Of a stretch of DNA of 64,000 nt, positions 57,226-64,000 are shown piece by piece. Each line of letters opens with the position of its first letter. Position 1 is the stretch's first letter. The DNA is taken from positions 1-64,000 of the forward strand of contig NZ_JADFFK010000006.1 in assembly GCF_015223355.1 (NCBI RefSeq). Direction: 5' to 3'. The notes beneath the pieces were generated by a model. That model worked only from the letters and a program-made list of their open reading frames with translations. It made no database searches and was not told the origin of the DNA. Position numbers and translations under genes: made by a program. The DNA is from Salipiger mangrovisoli (GTDB lineage: Bacteria > Pseudomonadota > Alphaproteobacteria > Rhodobacterales > Rhodobacteraceae).

Positions 57226-57903
57226 ATGAGCAACACATCGACGAACAGGCTGCGCTCCGCAGCAGGCATGAGCGAAGTTCAGAGCTCTGGCCGGCTGTAC
57301 GATCGCGCACCTAAAAGACTATTGGACGTCGTGCTCGCACTCACGATGCTTCCGATGATCCTCCCCATCGTTGCGCTCCTTTACGTGGTTGTCCGCCTCG
57401 ACGGCGGCGCCGGCTTCTTTGGCCATCCGCGGGTCGGCCGCAACGGCGAGACCTTCCGCTGCTGGAAGCTCCGCACGATGGTTCCCGACGCGCAGGAGCG
57501 CCTCGAACACCTCCTCGCGACGGATCCCATCGCGCGCGCCGAATGGGACAAGGACCGCAAACTGCGGAACGATCCCCGCGTCACGCGTTTCGGCGATTTT
57601 CTCCGCCGGTCCTCGCTCGACGAGCTGCCGCAGATTTGGAACGTGCTGAAAGGCGAGATGAGCCTGATCGGCCCGCGTCCGGTCACCCTCGACGAGCTTG
57701 ATCGCTACGGCGGCCACAAGTGGGTCTACCTCTCGCTGCGTCCCGGCGTGACCGGGCTTTGGCAGGTCTCTGGCCGTAACGATGTCAGCTACGACGAGCG
57801 CGTTCAGCTCGATGCCTCCTACTACAACGAGCTTGGCCTCCGGTCAGACCTGCGCATCCTGCGGCAGACGGTCGGCGCCGTACTCGGCCGGACAGGCTGC
57901 TAG
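57226..57903 (+). CDS. Priming sugar-phosphate transferase (ExoY/WcaJ-like)
   Basis: A 225-residue membrane protein from ATG 57226, chosen because the next upstream in-frame start lacks a ribosome site. One hydrophobic helix (VVLALTMLPMILPIVALLYV) precedes the catalytic domain: FFGHPRVGRNGETFRCWKLR, RRSSLDELPQIWNVLKGEMS, LIGPRPVTLDEL and RPGVTGLWQVSGRND. It links the first sugar phosphate to undecaprenyl phosphate at the start of exopolysaccharide synthesis. It is followed by strong hairpins at 57926-57962. Confidence 0.94.
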   Translation: MSNTSTNRLRSAAGMSEVQSSGRLYDRAPKRLLDVVLALTMLPMILPIVALLYVVVRLDGGAGFFGHPRVGRNGETFRCWKLRTMVPDAQERLEHLLATDPIARAEWDKDRKLRNDPRVTRFGDFLRRSSLDELPQIWNVLKGEMSLIGPRPVTLDELDRYGGHKWVYLSLRPGVTGLWQVSGRNDVSYDERVQLDASYYNELGLRSDLRILRQTVGAVLGRTGC

Positions 57904-57925
57904 AAGACCTCCCGGTCTCGATTGC

Positions 57926-57962
57926 CCCCTTGCGCAAGGGGCCACCCATCGGGTGGCCCCTT
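57926..57962 (+). terminator. Overlapping hairpins: terminator with alternative stem
   Basis: AAGGGGCCACCC at 57936-57947 pairs with 57951-57962 (12 bp, 3-nt loop), followed by AATTT: a strong terminator. The AAGGGG arm also belongs to a perfect 16-nt palindrome CCCCTTGCGCAAGGGG at 57926-57941. The two hairpins cannot form at once, which resembles an attenuator or antiterminator layout. Confidence 0.7.
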
Positions 57963-57999
57963 AATTTGTCCGCCGCACCGTGATCGGCACAAGGACATG

Positions 58000-58031
58000 G
58001 AAAAAGGGCGCCCCGGGGGGCGCCCTTTTTC
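58000..58031. terminator. Bidirectional intrinsic terminator
   Basis: A 15-bp perfect stem (GAAAAAGGGCGCCCC at 58000-58014 and its complement at 58017-58031) with a 2-nt loop, flanked by A5 and T5, sits between the plus-strand transferase gene and the minus-strand sulfotransferase gene. It would end transcription from both sides. Confidence 0.85.
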
Positions 58032-58062
58032 TTGGAACCGTCCACGCTTGATCGCAGGCCCG

Positions 58063-58824
58063 TCAGACGCAGGCGGCGGACACCTTCTGCGCGCGCTCGT
58101 ACAGCGCGATGTCGGGCGCACAAAGCTCGCGGATGCGCTGCATGACCGGCTCGGGGTAATCGGGTTTCCGGTCAGGGGCGACGTTCAGCTTCGCGATGCG
58201 CAAGGGTACCCCGAAGACCTCGCCGTAGCGTTTTACGAAAGCGTCCTGCCGATCGAGGAACCCGATGAGCGCGAAGTCATCGAGGCGGGCCATGGCCAGT
58301 TCTGTGGCCGCGGGCACCTCTTCTTCGGGGATGTCGTTCCGGCCAGCGAGATAGCGCAGGAACACGCGGGCCTGACGGCGCGCGACCGGCCCCTCGACAT
58401 AGGCCTCGAGATCATCCCCGATGATGCCCGCACGCTGCGCCATGCGCATGTTCGAGATCGTCCGGGCAACCGGATCGCGCATGATGGTGACATAGCGGTA
58501 GGCCTTGCCGAAGTGCCGCATGGCACGTTCGGACCAGAGCACGTGACCGTGGATCAGCATTGTGTCCCAGGCCATATGCTGCAGCAACATGCCCTCGCGC
58601 AGGTCGAAGACAGACTGGCCATGATCAAGGTCTTCATGGCACAGCTGCGCGTCATCCTTGTCGAACTGCAGGATTGCCGCGGCGCGGCGCGTGGCCACCG
58701 CGTCAAGAACGCCCAATCTGTGGTTGAAGGGCACGGTGGCATACATCGCTTCGGAAAGCGACGTACCGCCGCATTTGGGGAGGTGGAAGAACACGCATCG
58801 GTGGCGCGGGGTGGAGTTCATCAT
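58063..58824 (-). CDS. Sulfotransferase family protein
   Basis: A 253-residue enzyme from ATG 58824 (an in-frame ATG at 58821 is equally possible; the frame extends to 58926 through a TTG). CVFFHLPKCGGTSLSEAM near the N-terminus is the 5'-phosphosulfate-binding loop, and TIMRDPVARTISNMRMA is the 3'-phosphate-binding segment of carbohydrate sulfotransferases. It transfers sulfate from PAPS to a sugar, probably of the exopolysaccharide. Its 3' end is marked by the terminator at 58000-58031. Confidence 0.85.
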   Translation of the reverse strand: MMNSTPRHRCVFFHLPKCGGTSLSEAMYATVPFNHRLGVLDAVATRRAAAILQFDKDDAQLCHEDLDHGQSVFDLREGMLLQHMAWDTMLIHGHVLWSERAMRHFGKAYRYVTIMRDPVARTISNMRMAQRAGIIGDDLEAYVEGPVARRQARVFLRYLAGRNDIPEEEVPAATELAMARLDDFALIGFLDRQDAFVKRYGEVFGVPLRIAKLNVAPDRKPDYPEPVMQRIRELCAPDIALYERAQKVSAACV

Positions 58825-59054
58825 GGTTCGGACGCTACGTCCGGAGAGGATCGCGAACCTTCGGGTCAGCCGTTCGCGGAATGGAGCTTTTCTCGCCAAA
58901 AGTGGGGTCTCCTTTGTCGGCGGCAATTTCCATGCGCCCGCACAGCTACGCCTGAACCGACGAAATGCAGCAAGGTCAATCTGTTCCGGGTGGCGATAAA
59001 TTGCTGCGCGGCGGCATCAAAGTCCCAAAGCGAAAGCAGTTGGCACACAAAAAA

Positions 59055-59082
59055 ATCCGCCCGCGGCAAGGCGCGGGCGGAT
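59055..59082 (-). terminator. Terminator of the RTX protein gene
   Basis: An 11-bp perfect stem (ATCCGCCCGCG at 59055-59065 and its complement at 59072-59082) with a 6-nt loop is followed on the minus strand by a run of T. It starts 27 nt after the RTX gene stop. Confidence 0.85.
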
Positions 59083-59109
59083 CGCAGTGTCATAGGGTCA
59101 GAGCGTCGC

Positions 59110-59640
59110 TCAGAAACCGAAGAGATCGAAGCCGTCGTCTGCGTCCAGGCCCTTCAGCAGCAGGGTCCCGCCGGTGTCCAGCTCGACGACGAGGCCGGCG
59201 TCGGTCTCATCGTAGCTGCTCACTTCGACATTTTTGAACTCGAGCGTGTCGATGCCCATCTCGAAGTCGAAGACCTTGTTGAAGCCGGTCGAGTCGGCGG
59301 TGAAGATGAACTTGTCCGCGCCTTCGCCACCGAAGAACTTGTTGTTGCCGGCGCCGCCCTGCAGGATGTCATCGCCGGTGCCGCCAACCAGCTTGTCGTT
59401 GCCGAGACCGCCGATGAGCACGTCGTCGCCCGAGCCGCCAACAACGGTATCGTCGCCGGAACCACCGGCGATCGTGTCATCCATCGTGCCGCCTTTGATA
59501 TAGTCGTCGCCGGTGCCGCCCTTGAGCGAGTCCTCGCCCCCTGCACCGTTGATCACATCATTGCCGCCGCGGCCATTGACCGTGGTGTCGTCGTTCAGGG
59601 CGACAAAAGTGTCCACGCCGTTCGAGGTGATGATAGACAT
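59110..59640 (-). CDS. Small RTX calcium-binding secreted protein
   Basis: A 176-residue protein from ATG 59640, with AAGGAT upstream. About ten consecutive nonapeptides of the GGxGxDxxx type (for example GGSGDDTVV and GGTGDDILQ) occupy residues 22-112; this is a calcium-binding parallel beta roll. The tail [12 protein letters not shown] and a final GFDLFGF are typical of type I secretion signals. It has no catalytic domain. Lying within the exopolysaccharide locus, it may be secreted to bind Ca2+ and link polysaccharide. Type I exporter genes are not in the window. Confidence 0.92.
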   Translation of the reverse strand: MSIITSNGVDTFVALNDDTTVNGRGGNDVINGAGGEDSLKGGTGDDYIKGGTMDDTIAGGSGDDTVVGGSGDDVLIGGLGNDKLVGGTGDDILQGGAGNNKFFGGEGADKFIFTADSTGFNKVFDFEMGIDTLEFKNVEVSSYDETDAGLVVELDTGGTLLLKGLDADDGFDLFGF

Positions 59641-60073
59641 AGTTAATCCTTCACAATGTTTAAAAAATTCTCAACGGCAGATTGCCGCCGCGATGGTTGG
59701 CTAATTATTGCTGCTCGCCTCTCGGCCTCTTGCCTGCCACATTTGTCGCATGAGCGAGCAAAGTCAATGAGTTATGGCCCTAAAATAAACGTGTTTTTGC
59801 CACAATTGAGGACACCCTCAGGTAGAAATTTACAACCTATGCGCCTTTTCGGCTAGCAAATACTACAATAGGTTGGCGAGTTTCCGCCAGACCGAAAATT
59901 TAGGCCTTTATTTAAGCTGCAGCCCAATAAAGCGGCGTAATTGTGTCCATTTTCAGACACATGCCAGGGATGAAATTCAAAGAGGCGCCTCTATATCGGC
60001 TCGCAAAAATGTTAACGTGGCATTTACCATTGTTAAGGTTTCCCGAGGTGCCATCTGGCGTTTGCGCCCGGCC
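59641..60073. other. AT-rich intergenic region upstream of the RTX gene
   Basis: About 430 bp without a gene, noticeably AT-rich for this genome (for example TTATGGCCCTAAAATAAACG near 59771). It must contain the RTX gene promoter on the minus strand, and the 3' ends of transcripts from the acyltransferase gene that stops at 60074. I recognise no operator, RNA or repeat in it. Confidence 0.5.
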
Positions 60074-61138
60074 TCAACCACGAGTGACCGGTGTTCCCAC
60101 CCGGCGTGAAGGGCGCAAGGCCGCCAGCAGTGGGCGTTCGATCCAGAGATGCGCAAGGCATCCGGCCAGGGTCGCAAGGACCACAAGCAGCGTCAGCGAC
60201 AGGAACGGCGTCAGATGCTGGTTCAGCTTTGCCGCGGTCACGATCTTGGTGAAGATCGACAGCGCGATGCCATGCACCAGGTAGATCGAATAGGAGGCGT
60301 CACCGAGGAAGACCAGACCCCGGTTCGAACGGATCCGCCCTGCCAGTTCCAGCCCGGCAAAGCCGGTCACCATCATGCAGGCAGCGACGCCGTAGATCAC
60401 CGTTCGAAGCACATGCGACACTTCGGCCAGCGCGTAGGTATGCACGATGCCGTTCGCCAGAAAGATCGCCGCGCCGCCAAGCGCCAAGGTCCAGCCGAGC
60501 GGCGGCTTGACATGGGCATGAGCGAAAGCCGCTACAATTCCGAGCAGGAACAGAAGGTTGTAGATCGAAAACAGGAAATCGAACGGGTAGGCGATGGCCC
60601 CCAGACCCTGCGTCAGCGCTACGCCCAGCATCCAGAACCCGAACAAGGCCGCGCCCCAGCGGAGCGAGAAGAACAACGCGGTGAAGACGAAGTAGAAAAG
60701 GAATTCGTGACTCAGCGTCCAGGCAGAGTGGATCATCAGCGGCGTACCATCGGAATTCGGCACGAGGAACAGCGAGTGCAGCAAATTCTCGACCGAGAAC
60801 CTGCCGTCGGCGGCCGAGGGGTACACCAGCATCATTGCCAACAGCACCAGCATGACCGCCCAGTAGAAGGGAATGATCCGCACCACCCGCTTGGTCAGGA
60901 AATTGCCAGCGCAGCTCGCGTCTCCGAACTGGTGCCTGTGGCTCAGAACCATGATGAAGCCACTGAGCACAAAGAAATACTCGACCCCCGCATAGCCCAT
61001 GTCGAAAATTCGTGCCGCGCTGTCCCCGCCGTGCAGCCGCTGCGGCACGAAGAAGGTGTTCGCATGGAAGATGACCACCGCGATGGCCGCGATGGCGCGC
61101 CCGACCTGAAGGGTCGAGAAGCTCATTTTCGTGCTCAT
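60074..61138 (-). CDS. Acyltransferase family 3 membrane protein (OafA/ExoZ type)
   Basis: A 354-residue integral membrane protein with about ten hydrophobic helices. It begins LQVGRAIAAIAVVIFHANTF, including the conserved R-x10-H feature, then YAGVEYFFVLSGFIMVLSHR, RIIPFYWAVM, WTLSHEFLFY and ASYSIYLVHGI. These match the acyltransferase 3 family that O-acetylates or succinylates polysaccharides. It is probably co-expressed with the upstream sulfotransferase (25-nt gap). The substrate is likely to be the exopolysaccharide repeat unit. Confidence 0.9.
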   Translation of the reverse strand: MSTKMSFSTLQVGRAIAAIAVVIFHANTFFVPQRLHGGDSAARIFDMGYAGVEYFFVLSGFIMVLSHRHQFGDASCAGNFLTKRVVRIIPFYWAVMLVLLAMMLVYPSAADGRFSVENLLHSLFLVPNSDGTPLMIHSAWTLSHEFLFYFVFTALFFSLRWGAALFGFWMLGVALTQGLGAIAYPFDFLFSIYNLLFLLGIVAAFAHAHVKPPLGWTLALGGAAIFLANGIVHTYALAEVSHVLRTVIYGVAACMMVTGFAGLELAGRIRSNRGLVFLGDASYSIYLVHGIALSIFTKIVTAAKLNQHLTPFLSLTLLVVLATLAGCLAHLWIERPLLAALRPSRRVGTPVTRG

Positions 61139-61163
61139 GCGTCCTGCCTTTCGTGTCGCGTTC

Positions 61164-62039
61164 TCAGACGCTCCAACCGCTGAAGTCCTGTCCCGTCATC
61201 TCGCGGAAGCGCGCAGCGTCCGGGGCGATATCGCGCCGCAGACGCTCAAGCAGGTCCTCGGGGAAATCCTTGGCCTTTCGCGGCTTGCCCCGCGCCAGCA
61301 TCCCACGGATGCGGTCTTTCGTGTCGCGGCTGACCGCGCCGGTGATCCGCCGCCCCACCGGGCTCTGCGCGAACCGCAGGATCGGGGCGGGCACGCGCGA
61401 CAGCTCGCGGCTGTCATTTTGTGCGCCCATGTCCAGCAGTTGGTGATGCGCAACGCCGATATGGTCGCAGACGTCGTCCATCACTGCCTGCGGATCGCGC
61501 ACCAGCCGGTCGAAATCCAGCACGAGGATCTGCTCTTTCGGAAAGTGCTCGAGGAAGGCGTCCAGCTGCCGGGCGTAACAGCTTGCGTCGAGGATGTGCT
61601 CATACTCGTGGGTCCCGGCGAAATCGGCCGGGTCGGTGTCGAGCATCCCGAGGATGAAGCTGTGCCGGTATTGCGATTCCGCCCGCACCACCGGGTCGCG
61701 CACGATGTAGATCAGCCGCGCGTCGGGGCAGACCTCCGCCATGCGCGCCGGAACGCCGGGAAAGTCACGGCACTTGGTGTAATTGGGGCTGGCCTCGCCG
61801 CGGACCTTTCCGGTGTCGGTGAACTGGTCGGAGTACCAGCCGATCCCCTGCCCCCATGTCTTCTCGGCAACGAAGAAGTCGGTCTCCTTGTCGCGTGACA
61901 TGTCAACCTCGGGGTGGAGCGCCAGGTAGCGGTAGAGCGAAGTGGTCCCGCATTTCATCGCGCCGATGATGATGAACTGCGGCAGCAACCTGCCCGAGTT
62001 GGCCGCCGCGCCATGCGAGGTCAGGGTCTCTGTAGTCAT
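61164..62039 (-). CDS. Sulfotransferase domain protein
   Basis: A 291-residue enzyme from ATG 62039. FIIIGAMKCGTTSLYRYL is the PAPS-binding loop and IYIVRDPVVRAESQYRH the 3'-phosphate-binding segment, as in the heparan-sulfate-type Sulfotransfer_1 group. It transfers sulfate from PAPS to a hydroxyl or amine. It is coupled to the upstream glycosyltransferase by ATGA at 62036-62039. It differs clearly from the other sulfotransferase at 58063. Confidence 0.92.
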   Translation of the reverse strand: MTTETLTSHGAAANSGRLLPQFIIIGAMKCGTTSLYRYLALHPEVDMSRDKETDFFVAEKTWGQGIGWYSDQFTDTGKVRGEASPNYTKCRDFPGVPARMAEVCPDARLIYIVRDPVVRAESQYRHSFILGMLDTDPADFAGTHEYEHILDASCYARQLDAFLEHFPKEQILVLDFDRLVRDPQAVMDDVCDHIGVAHHQLLDMGAQNDSRELSRVPAPILRFAQSPVGRRITGAVSRDTKDRIRGMLARGKPRKAKDFPEDLLERLRRDIAPDAARFREMTGQDFSGWSV

Positions 62040-62932
62040 GAGGGTGCTCCGCCGTAGAGAGCCCGTTCGGGCAAGGCCAGACAACCGGCGCAGACACCGG
62101 CATGCATCGTGCCGCGCATCAGCCAGAAGGTGCGGCGTTCGGGGTTCGGCAACGCCAGCAGCGTCCGCGCTCCACAATAGGCGGATTTGACCCCCGCCGT
62201 GCCGAAGAGACGCGCCCGCGCGGGCAGGCTCTGCGCCGTGGCGGAATAGCTCTGGCCGATCCGGTAGCGGCGGCGCAGCAGCCAGCCAATCGACAGGCGC
62301 TGCTCCGGAACCTCCTCGGTGACCACGGCATCCTCGGCGATTGCATAGGTCGCGCCGAGGCTGCGCAGCCGGAAGAAGAACTCGGTGTCCTCGCCGCCCG
62401 ACTTGCCGCGCGCCAGTTCAAAGCGTTCCGCCGCCCAGGGCGTAGCGGTCCAGCGCAGCAGCGCGTTGCAAGTATGGCCGGTCTCGACCACGCCGTTGCG
62501 CGGTGCGGCGTATTGCGAGTGGAAATCGCCGCGCTTCATCCATTCCGGGGCTCCGGGGCCGTAGACGGCACGGCTAGGGCCGAAGATACCATCGGCCCCG
62601 GTTTCGCGCTGCCGCGCGATCATCGTGGCCAGCCAGTCGGGCGCAGCAATCTCGTCATCGTCGAGAAACGCCGCCCATTCCGCCTCGACCGCATCCAGTC
62701 CAGCGTTGCGCGCGATCGAGATATTGGCGCCCGGCGCATGGATGTAGCGCAGTGGCATCGGCAACGTCTGCGCCACCGCTTCCACCCGTGCGCGTGCGGA
62801 GTCGGTGTCGTCGTTGTCCACCACGATGACCCGCAGCGCGACGCCCTCGGGCACGGCCAAGGCTCCCACCGAGCGCAAGGTGTCGGTAATATGTTCCCTG
62901 CGGAAGGTGCAGATGCAAAGGTCGATGTTCAT
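62036..62932 (-). CDS. Family 2 glycosyltransferase
   Basis: A 298-residue GT-A enzyme. IDLCICTFRREHITDTLRS begins the nucleotide-binding fold, followed by VVDNDDTDSA, ISIARNAGLDAV, AAFLDDDEIAAPDWL (DxD-type metal site) and GGEDTEFFFRL (catalytic ED). The C-terminal part is basic, without clear membrane helices. It adds a sugar of the exopolysaccharide; donor and acceptor are unknown. Its start overlaps the stop of the next gene upstream (62929-62932). Confidence 0.92.
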   Translation of the reverse strand: MNIDLCICTFRREHITDTLRSVGALAVPEGVALRVIVVDNDDTDSARARVEAVAQTLPMPLRYIHAPGANISIARNAGLDAVEAEWAAFLDDDEIAAPDWLATMIARQRETGADGIFGPSRAVYGPGAPEWMKRGDFHSQYAAPRNGVVETGHTCNALLRWTATPWAAERFELARGKSGGEDTEFFFRLRSLGATYAIAEDAVVTEEVPEQRLSIGWLLRRRYRIGQSYSATAQSLPARARLFGTAGVKSAYCGARTLLALPNPERRTFWLMRGTMHAGVCAGCLALPERALYGGAPS

Positions 62933-63957
62933 CGGGCGTCCTTCTTGCTCGGATAGGCAAGTTCAGCCAGGAACCCCAGTCCCCAGGCAAAATGCATGCA
63001 CACCAGCGCCGGTCCGACCCAAAGCGCGCAAAGGCTGCGCTTGCGGATCAGCGTCTGCGCGGTCATCGCCGCCACCGCGGCGAGATAGAGCGCCGGCACC
63101 GCCAGCGCCCAGGGAAACACCGGGGCGAGCAGCAACGACAGCGCCGAAGCCGCCACGACTATCGGCGGAACGATCTGGCGCAGGCGCGGCCGCATCCGGT
63201 GCTTGCGGAGGGTCTGCGCCCTGCCCTGCCCATAGCGGCGGTACTGTTTCGCAAGCTTGGCCAGCGTCGGCCGCATCACGTAGTCGAGCCGGATCCCGGC
63301 ATCGAGCCAGATGCGGCCACCGGCCAGCGCGACGCGGTGATCGTATTCGGCGTCTTCATTGGCGATGAAGCCCGTATCGTAGCCGCCGACCCTGCGGTAC
63401 ATCGCCAGGTCAAAGCCGGCGTGATGCCCGTGATCGACGTATTGCGATGCGGCTCCGCCGCGATGCGCAGACCCGCCCGAGCCCAGCTTGGTCTCCATCG
63501 CCCAGGCCGATCCACGCTGGAAACACGACGGCCCGACGGAATCCATCACCGTCGCCAGCCCCGCGACTTCGTGCTCGCGCAGACTGTCGGCGACCTGAAG
63601 CACGTATCCCGGCCGGTAGTGAGAATGCGCGTCGACCCGCACCAGGATGCTGTGCCGCGGGTCGGCGCAGGTTTCAACCACCAGGTTGACCGCGGCCGAT
63701 TGCAGTTTCAAAGGGTTGTGGATGACCCGGATGTTGGGATGGGTCCGGCCCATCGCCTCGACGATCTCGACCGTGCGGTCGGTGCTGCCACCGTCCGCCA
63801 CGATGATCCGCACGTCCCGCATCTGCGGCGAATCCTGAAGCAACGCCTCCAGCGTGCGGGCGATATGCGCCTCCTCGTTCAGCGTCGGGATGGCAACGAG
63901 GATTTCCGCCGGATCCACCAGCCGCGCCATGATCGGGGTGCCCGACATAGAGGTCAT
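62929..63957 (-). CDS. Family 2 glycosyltransferase (ExoA-like)
   Basis: A 342-residue enzyme resembling succinoglycan transferase ExoA. It has ILVAIPTLNEEAHIARTLEA, VADGGSTDRTVEI, VRVDAHSHYRPGYVL (D-x-D in VRVDAHS), NEDAEYDHRV and a QYRRYGQGRAQTLRKH segment. C-terminal hydrophobic helices (LLLAPVFPWALAVPALYL) anchor it to the membrane. It probably adds one of the early sugars to the lipid-linked unit. Confidence 0.93.
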   Translation of the reverse strand: MTSMSGTPIMARLVDPAEILVAIPTLNEEAHIARTLEALLQDSPQMRDVRIIVADGGSTDRTVEIVEAMGRTHPNIRVIHNPLKLQSAAVNLVVETCADPRHSILVRVDAHSHYRPGYVLQVADSLREHEVAGLATVMDSVGPSCFQRGSAWAMETKLGSGGSAHRGGAASQYVDHGHHAGFDLAMYRRVGGYDTGFIANEDAEYDHRVALAGGRIWLDAGIRLDYVMRPTLAKLAKQYRRYGQGRAQTLRKHRMRPRLRQIVPPIVVAASALSLLLAPVFPWALAVPALYLAAVAAMTAQTLIRKRSLCALWVGPALVCMHFAWGLGFLAELAYPSKKDAR

Positions 63958-64000
63958 GCTGCGATCCCCGCTCGAACCCGGTCGATCACCTCTTCGATGT
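63954..64000 (-). CDS. C-terminus of an upstream exopolysaccharide gene (partial)
   Basis: On the minus strand the frame ending at TGA 63954-63956 reads IEEVIDRVRAGIAA back from the window edge. It overlaps the ATG of the ExoA-like gene as ATGA, so it is a real coupled gene. Fifteen residues are too few to name it. Confidence 0.6.
   Translation of the reverse strand, partial: IEEVIDRVRAGIAA

Overview
The window is about 66% GC by eye and densely packed, with many ATGA/GTGA/TTGA start-stop overlaps. Gene content points to a marine alphaproteobacterium of the Rhodobacterales (Roseobacter-type): DUF3305/DUF3306 formate dehydrogenase accessory genes, a Rhodobacterales-style flgBC-fliE-fliQ-flhA-fliR-flhB cluster, monomeric NADP-isocitrate dehydrogenase, a caa3-type oxidase and a sulfotransferase-bearing exopolysaccharide cluster. 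The genus is not decidable from the sequence. I saw no tRNA, rRNA, CRISPR array, prophage or insertion sequence.

Region 1 (1-9.4 kb) starts with the last residues of a urate oxidase-like protein, then small genes, then a molybdenum-cofactor operon: fdhD, mobA, mobB and a long in-frame fusion of an unknown domain with MoeA. GDP-mannose genes (phosphomannomutase and mannose-1-phosphate guanylyltransferase/isomerase) and a TusA-like sulfur carrier follow on the minus strand.

Region 2 (9.4-36 kb) is a formate and Mo/W island. It holds a soluble NAD-dependent formate dehydrogenase (fused FdsG-FdsB, then FdsA). It also holds a large divergon centred at about 20.8 kb. The right arm encodes DUF3305, DUF3306, a TorD-type chaperone, a Tat-targeted small protein, the periplasmic three-subunit FDH, a WD40-cytochrome c fusion and a 41-residue membrane peptide, and ends with an NtrC-type response regulator. 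The left arm encodes a poly-[4Fe-4S] protein, DUF6494, an Mrp ATPase, a DUF4444 lipoate/biotin-ligase-like protein and DUF6505, and ends with a histidine kinase. The kinase and regulator therefore sit at opposite ends of the divergon. A tungstate ABC transporter (tupBCA) with its own HTH/periplasmic-binding-like regulator lies just beyond, which suggests that tungsten as well as molybdenum may supply these enzymes.

Region 3 (35.7-48.7 kb) carries pobA with a divergent AraC regulator, a GAPDH-type dehydrogenase, 5-hydroxyisourate hydrolase, a caa3-type cytochrome oxidase operon (ctaC, fused ctaDE, a membrane protein, a CtaG-like protein, a triheme cytochrome c), a VapBC toxin-antitoxin pair and monomeric isocitrate dehydrogenase. 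A 0.7-kb gap at 45.75-46.47 kb contains an orphan minus-strand terminator, DnaA-box-like sequences and AT-rich DNA.

Region 4 (48.9-56.6 kb) is a flagellar export/basal-body cluster with fliI divergent. Region 5 (57.2-64 kb) is an exopolysaccharide locus: priming sugar-phosphate transferase, two sulfotransferases, an RTX calcium-binding protein, an acyltransferase and two family-2 glycosyltransferases. It is entered through lower-GC gaps and has several strong hairpin terminators.
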